A DNA stretch of 64,000 nucleotides from Acheta domesticus (lineage: Eukaryota; Arthropoda; Insecta; Orthoptera; Gryllidae), in NCBI GenBank assembly GCA_031308135.1, contig JAHLJT010008446.1, positions 165,385,967 to 165,449,966 on the forward strand, given 5' to 3'. A program made the position numbers and the translations under genes. Below the pieces are notes generated by a model, which did no database searches, was not told where the DNA came from, and saw only the letters and a program-made list of their open reading frames with translations. Positions 57,926 to 64,000 of the stretch are shown piece by piece; positions within the stretch are counted from its first letter, which is position 1; the number at the start of each line of letters is the position of its first letter.

Positions 57926-58616
57926 ACTGTACATTTTACATACTATTCATTTAATATTTCTACCCATTTGACATACACTATGCATTTATACTGATTTGGG
58001 GACAAAAATCGATCGGCTAAGTTCAGCTTTTGCACGACTTGGCAGCCTTTGTTATGACGATACGTCGCAGGCGGGGCTTCACAAACCACCACAGCATATC
58101 TTAACGGAGGGGGTGTGGCTTAAGAAAATTATGTAGTAGGAGAAGGCGGACGTCTCTAGTTCAGATGTGAAAATATTTTCGAAGAAAAATAGACGGAATG
58201 AAACAATTTTATGAACTTGGAAGTAAATTCATTGAAATAAATGTGTAAACGCATTCACTTCACCAGTTTCAACAGATCTCGTTTTGACAAAAATACGTTC
58301 ATAGTAGATAAATAACAGTAATTTTAAATCAATTATTTTCTCAAATACATTTGAATTCTAACAATATTTTTCTGTGGGCTGTTACCTTTAGAAAAATCTC
58401 CATTTTTCTTTCCCCTGGAGAGAGAACCACCTTCTCTTGCATTTCCTCTCTTTTGCAGTGCCATGGAAGCCCAGGACACAGAATTGGTGAATCAGGTTAG
58501 GAAGGAATCATTCCTCAATTGTTTCACATGAAAGTTGCCACCAACTTTCCCAGTTCCTCCGAGTTAACGTGCGGGTGCTGATACCACTCCACTGTCAGAA
58601 ATTTACGCATTACATT
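57926..58616. other. No gene recognised; one weak exon-like segment
   Basis: 58459-58495 is flanked by TTTTGCAG and GTTAGG and contains an ATG-initiated short frame (MEAQDTELVNQ). This resembles a small first coding exon but could be chance. The rest has nothing I recognise. Confidence 0.2.
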
Positions 58617-58943
58617 TAGTATAAAAGTACATTAATGTAAGTATCATGTACGTAAATTAAATTTAATGTACTCTTACAGTAATTTTAAAGTGCGTGTACA
58701 TTAAATGTAATGTACGTGTACATTAAATTTAATTAACGTGAACATGAAATTTTATTTACGTACATGATACTTACTTTAGTGTACTTTTACTCTGAATATA
58801 CTGTACGTGTGCATAAAAATTACTGCACATGTACATTAACTTCAATATTTAAAATTTGTTCAAAGAAGTTTCACCCCGACTGGGATTCGAACCCGGGTCT
58901 CCTGGTTTACGCCCAGTTGCTCTAACCACTATCCTATCGAGAC
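58617..58943 (-). repeat. tRNA-headed unit with a long palindromic body
   Basis: A 71-base tRNA-like head lies at 58873-58943 (minus strand). It has a complete seven-pair acceptor stem (GTCTCGA / TCGGGGT with wobbles), the B-box GGTTCGAATCC, and an apparent GTA anticodon preceded by C instead of the near-invariant T. Beyond it on the minus strand is a GTAC-rich body with a perfect 19-bp inverted repeat (58637-58655 and 58756-58774) inside a longer imperfect palindrome (about 58617-58795). No intron or CCA is seen. I call it a SINE-like unit; a decayed tRNA gene is the alternative. Confidence 0.5.
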
Positions 58944-60394
58944 AACTAATTCTTGGAACAGGCCTGATTTATTTCTCGTATAGGATATATGCAACTCCAT
59001 CTTGTCACCTTTGTGGGCACGTTTAAGCAAGAAAATATGTCCCGCAGACGTAAAGAATATTAAGTTCTGGCCTAATTACTGACAAGGGAATGCCGCGATG
59101 TGACATGTCGAAACATGCCCTCATATTTTTTTCATTGAATGTACATGCCATTTTGATCTCTTGATGAAAATTTTGGCTGCCGGTACATACTGCCAATTAC
59201 TTTAAAAATCTCCAAACTTGCCAACATTTTCCATCTATTTTTCGTTTCTGCAGAGAACTTGAACAGCCCTTGCAAGCCGAGCAACGAGCGCGCGAACGCC
59301 GAGGGTGGCGTTGCAGAGGGTTGTTTCCTCAATGTCAAATGGCATTCGGTGGGAGTAGGCCATTCCCAGGACACTCACTGCTTTTCGTATTATATAAGTC
59401 CATTTTATTTGAGATATTTTATTTCCTTAACCGTTTCTTAAAGAACGTTTGTTACGTTTTTCATTACCATGAATATCGTCAACATGCATAATTATTAAAT
59501 ATTGAACATTACTTCATAATTAATTGTAATTATATAAAGAAGATATTTAAGAGTTGTTTTGTGAATCAAATTCACATCTCATGGCCTCATTATGGTTTTT
59601 TGTTCGCGCAAATTACTGTTTTTTAATATCTTCCCGTACAATTTTTTAAGGAGTATATCTCTCTCGGGAATATTGTTCACGAGAATTGTTGTACGTAAAT
59701 CATATTTATTGGCATTTTTTAATATGTCTGTGTCTGTAGATATCTAAAGCACTAGAAATAATCACAACTGGTTTCAATTTTAAATTATATCACGAAAATT
59801 GGACATTCATCATTTAATTTCTGATTGGCATCAAGAAACGTTATACCTATCTTTGAGAAAAAATATAAAATATAACAAGCTATTTTGCATGTACTACAAA
59901 TAATGAGTTGTTTCTAATAAAATAACCTATACAAGAAACTACAATTTATTTACTGTTTACAGAAGAATTATTTAAATTTCTATTTTAATTTTATTTAGAT
60001 TAAATTAATTCATATTTTGAAATGAAAAACATTCAATTTTGTGCTTTAAAACATTCTTTATGTCTGTAAATACTGCGAACTAAATGGACCAATACTTCTC
60101 GCTGAAATGAACATTCAATTGCCACTGACATTCCAACGGATACCGATAAGTTTCAGCAAACGTTAGATAAAGGTCGGATAGGCCATCAATCATCACAGAA
60201 GCAAAAGATTATAGAAATAGCATTCTATTACAGTATGTTCCCATTTGGGAACCCAGAGAAAAAACGGGGTCAAAAAATATTTTCTCATGACTACTAACAA
60301 GTTTATATTAACATATCTGCTTGTGTCGATTAATCAGTTATCTCTTTCGGAAATTCAGAAACAACTTACAACTTACAACTTTTCCGTACTTTTT
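58944..60394. other. No gene recognised
   Basis: A small GC-richer patch at about 59255-59330 interrupts AT-rich sequence. No domain was found in the short frames there. Confidence 0.3.
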
Positions 60395-61980
60395 ACTTTC
60401 CCGTATACACGGAGTGATGTACGTAGTATAGGGAAAGTTATGTAATGCTGCGCGAAGAAATGGCGAATTTTCAGTGGGAAAAAATGCATTGCCGGGCCGT
60501 GATAACGAAAATGTGAATAAAACCAGTTGCTAAATTAAGAAAAAAATCCCCTAACACGTGGTGTAGCCAGAAACCCTCATTTGTAGTCCTTGATATCGAA
60601 AAACCAGTTGAAAGGAAAACGTCCGTCTGTCGGTCCGTCTATGAACACTGCTAGCGCCTAAACCATTTGGATTTCTTCCAAAATGGATATTTTGCGGTCG
60701 ATTTGGCTTTACTCGAACCTTTGAGATTTTGAAAGTGATTCTGTAAAATTTGGTGGTACTTTTCACGTAGCCCCCCGGACATTTTCAAACTTTTCTCAAA
60801 ACGGCTCCAAATTTTTTCTTTAATTTTCTTGTATTAATAGAGTAAAATACACTTATTAACATGGCATAGGTCCGATTTTCACGGATAACTCTGAATTTTC
60901 GAAAATTGTGAAAATTTGAATTTTTTTCGGCGTCTTTCTCCAACTACAAAATTGAAGATAGAGATCTCCCCTTCAAATAAAATGTTCTCTCCAAAGTGAG
61001 TTCTTTGTTTAAGGTTATGTACATTGTTCTGAAAATTTTAGTAGTTTTCGCGCAATATTGTGTGCAATATGTACTATTTGAAAAAATGACAAAAACTAGA
61101 TTTTCTCAAAAACGGCTCCAAAGTTTTTCTTTAAATTTCTGGTAGGGTTAGTGCTAAATGTACCCTATGACATGACATAAACGCCATAATGCTGTATTTT
61201 GTTTTTTCAAAAATTGCAAAAATGTAATTTTTTACTTGTATCTCACGTCGTTAATATTTACACAAGCCGCGAATTGTTCACATTATTATATTTATGAGTA
61301 CATGTTCTTTAAATAATGTCAAGTAAAGTTTATCGAAAACACAACCGTTTCCTGAGAAAACGAGCTCGCAATTCCGCATTTCTAGAAACGCTCAAACTCC
61401 ATTTTCTCATAAATGGCTACAAATTTTTTCTTCAAACTTTTCGAACGGATAGTGCTAATTGCACTCTTTAATATGACGTAAAGTTATTTTGAGAATTTTT
61501 TTTGTTTTTTTTTCAAAAATTACACATGTAATTTTTTTAAAGGATCTCTCACATCTTTAAAATTCCAACAATTTAATATCAGCAATTTGTAAACATCATA
61601 TTTGTGAGTGTAAGTGCTTCAAATAACTTCAAATAACGTATTTTGAAAACTCAAAAATTTTCTGAGCAAATGAGCTTCAAATTTCGCATTTTTAGTAGCG
61701 TTAAAACGCAATTTTCTTTAAAACGGCACATAATTTTTAAAAGAAAATTGCCATTTAGGTCTAGGTTTTTGTGTTCTTTAATATTCTAAAATTAATATTT
61801 TCGTTCTACCAATAGGAAACCGAAAAATCAAGAAAATGACAAAAGAATGTACTTTTGGCGGTGATAGATGGTAGCTGGTAAGAAAGAGTATGTGGCAATT
61901 CGGAATAGCTAGTCAAGGAAGACTCAAGGAAATAGAAAACGAATACGGGAAAGTCTGTGCCATTCTGTAGCAGCACTAAT
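60395..61980 (+). repeat. Family 1 repeat, second complete copy
   Basis: Same order as 53104-54762: hairpin 60395-60438, GACGGACG-like run near 60620-60640, AT-rich modules, and the terminal GAATACGGGAAAGT at 61941-61954. Its end is the reverse complement of its start over 13 of 14 bases. The (CCGT)n run is much shorter than in the first copy. Confidence 0.7.
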
Positions 61981-62140
61981 TCCATTTGCACTGATATTTT
62001 TGCTTGTGATTTCACAACTGAACTGTTTCGCAGCAGACGCGGCCAAGAGCTCTCAAATTCGGGGGGAGGGGCTCTAAGGGAGGTAGCTAATGTTCGATAG
62101 AAGATGAGTGGTTGCAAGAAGGTTTTTTAAAATTATTTTT

Positions 62141-63300
62141 ACTTTCCCGCATTACGAATACTTCGTAAGAAGAGAAAGTTATATAATCGTGCGGCGGAAA
62201 ACGCGGAATTTTCGCCAGAAAAACCCTATAGCAGGGGTCTGGTGACAAAAAAGTGGATAAAACCTGTTGCTAAATTTAGAAAGAAAGTCAACGCTAGCGC
62301 CTAAACCGTTCGGTCGATTTTCTTCAAAATTGATATTCCCCGATCGTTTTTACTCGTTTCAAGGCCTCTTGAATTTGAAACCGATATCTTAGTATTTGAG
62401 GATACATTACATGAAGCCCATTTTGAGATTTTATGAATTAAAAAAAATGGCTCCAAATTTTTTGATTATATTTTGTTGTTGAATAGAGCGAAGAACGTGA
62501 AGGGAATGACGTAGGCATCATTTTCGTTGATAGGCCCTATTTTTCGAAAATTGCAAAAAACTGTTTAAAAAACGGCAAAATTGAAGATAGAGATTTTCGC
62601 CTCAGACAAAGTCGGTTGTACAAAATAGCACTCAAATAAGGTCATGTACCATTTTTTGGAAAAACGAATAGTTTTTGCGTAAACTGCGATTCAAATTTAC
62701 AATAAAAATTTATCTCAAAAACCGCTCCAAATTTTTTCTTTAAATTTTCTGCACGTGTGTATGAAGGGAAGGTAAATATATAAATAAACTAGTGGTGCTA
62801 TAAATGGCACATTCTTTCTCGCAGTAGTTATTTTCCAAATGCCGATCATCCGATAAATTATGTGGAGTAAACAGTTCAACCGCTGCCTTTCTTGCTCATG
62901 ATTATTGAAAGATATGTTTTTTGCATGTTGACAATTACCGGCATCGTAATGATAGAACTGATACAAGTACGTTTTGACTGAAATTTAAGCAGGTGTCTCG
63001 CAAGTCGGTTTCGTAGCGTGGTTGGTTAATGCTCCTTCGGGTTGTGATCAACAATAAGGAAGGTACCGAGTTCGATCCCCCGAGGGAAATTTTAATTTGA
63101 TGAATGTGATGTTGCAGGAAAAAAACATTGAAGAGAGTAGATACTTATTGAAAATCATTTGAAGTACTTCTACTCACGAATAGATTCAATATAGATAAAT
63201 AGACTTGTCTGTGTTTTCCCTAACTGCGTTTTGTAAACAATTTTTCAACTCTGTTATTCGATTTCTGAAGCGTATGACATGTCAAATGACCAGTTGTCTA
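62141..63300 (+). repeat. Family 2 unit with tRNA-like cassette (third copy)
   Basis: Hairpin at 62141-62179, a shorter AT-rich part, the AACTAGTGGTG module at about 62787, the left frame CATGTTGACAATTACCGGC (62930-62948), and a tRNA-like cassette at 63004-63090 (A-box TAGCGTGGTTGG, B-box GAGTTCGATCCC). The right frame is TTGATGAATGTGATGTTGCAG. The cassette sequence differs from that of the first copy while both frames are conserved. Confidence 0.7.
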
Positions 63301-63304
63301 GTAT

Positions 63305-63640
63305 ACAGAGTGAGTCACGTAACTTTAGCACCTCCTGTAACTTTTGAACGGTTGAGGTTATTGCAATGCAGTTTTCCCGAAAGTGCATGAGGGAAAGGGG
63401 CGAATTGATACATGCATTAATTTCTATTTTATCACTTGTATTTTACGAGATTTTGTAGGTAACTTTGTTTTTTCAAATAGAACTATACATATTTTTTCAG
63501 TCCACCATGACGAGCGTAAAAGACGAATCCAATGATGTACATATTGTCATATGTTAGATGAGGATTTTTTTGATTAATTTTGATTTTTGGGACCGGAGTT
63601 TAACGGACGTTTTGAATAGTCCACCACACAAGGTCATGCA
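63305..63640 (+). repeat. Dispersed repeat of the 'GTGAGTCACGTAACTTTA' type
   Basis: ATACAGAGTGAGTCACGTAA followed by a CACCTCCTGTAACTTTTGAA stretch. Such sequences are, from general knowledge, frequent in arthropod genomes. There is no second copy in this window and the family is not identified. Confidence 0.35.
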
Positions 63641-64000
63641 GCGCTCCACCAGCACACGTGCGCCCGGCGAAGGGAAGGGAAGGGGAGGGATCTTATTTGA
63701 AAATACGAAACATAGTATTCCAAGTATTCACAAAACCATTGCAGTTTTTTCCTGAACTGTGCTTTCCATCCTTCTGCATTTTCACATTTTCGTCTTTCTT
63801 TGGTTGAAGGAATTAAAGGATGGAAAATAAGGATTTGTCATAAGTTTGTATTGTAATAAAATTGTTTATAACTTCAACTCCATTTAATGGGATTTCATAA
63901 GGTACGTAGTAATGGGATCTTGAAACAAAGCACAATAAAATAAATAATTAAAACTGTACAAAATATATTGTATATTTTGAGCAAACAATTTCAATGTTAA
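63641..64000. other. No gene recognised
   Basis: AT-rich end of the window with nothing supported. Confidence 0.3.

Noticed and set aside
58873..58943. Functional tRNA-Tyr gene
   Set aside because: C stands where T33 is near-invariant, one anticodon-stem pair is mismatched, no intron is present, and the head is joined to a palindromic repeat body.

Overview
This is a repeat-rich animal nuclear window, most likely from an arthropod (inference). It is AT-rich, shows no prokaryotic gene layout, and its recognisable coding sequence is almost all retrotransposon or transposon remnant. The families seen are a CR1/Jockey-group LINE whose ORF1 has an SGNH esterase-like domain, R4/Dong-type LINEs with a restriction-like endonuclease, a pogo-type DNA transposon, tRNA-derived SINE-like units and a foldback-type element. 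I recognise no host protein gene with confidence. Two assembly gaps are present (23361-24360 and 45799-45898).

Layout. 550-5200: a nearly full-length LINE on the minus strand with an intact ORF1, a broken ORF2 and a (TAAA)n tail. Truncated 3' ends of the same family lie at 6738-7258, 8869-9187, 17757-18333 and, as an internal ORF2 piece, 43780-44357. 9838-13290: a dispersed non-coding repeat ('Rpt-A', other copies at 44358-45798 and 50360-50790). It is interrupted by a 908-bp pogo element with perfect 23-bp terminal repeats and a TA target duplication, and by a GC-rich insertion. 13.5-17.0 kb: a GC-rich patch with a 111-bp tandem duplication, and a pair of ~430-bp direct repeats.

17030-21728: a foldback-like element. 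Each arm is built from two classes of tandem repeat (153 bp outside, 167 bp inside) in mirror order around a ~700-bp loop. Its right part and about 1.6 kb beyond it (19432-23360) recur after the first gap (24364-28318), most simply as two overlapping contig ends that were never merged.

34117-43329: an R4/Dong cluster. Copy A (minus, 5'-truncated) abuts the 3' end of copy D (minus, nearly full length, 5' end at a TTA/TAA microsatellite). A third insertion (B plus C) has its 5' part inverted relative to its 3' part, which is the twin-priming signature.

47.7-63.3 kb: a mosaic of repeats headed by short hairpins (families 1 and 2). The family 2 units carry different tRNA-like cassettes inside a conserved frame. 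Also present are SINE-like units with a shared body, a 158-bp palindrome and compound CT/TA microsatellites.

The elements do not form a pathway. What they record is a nesting order of insertions, with several empty and filled sites recoverable inside the window.
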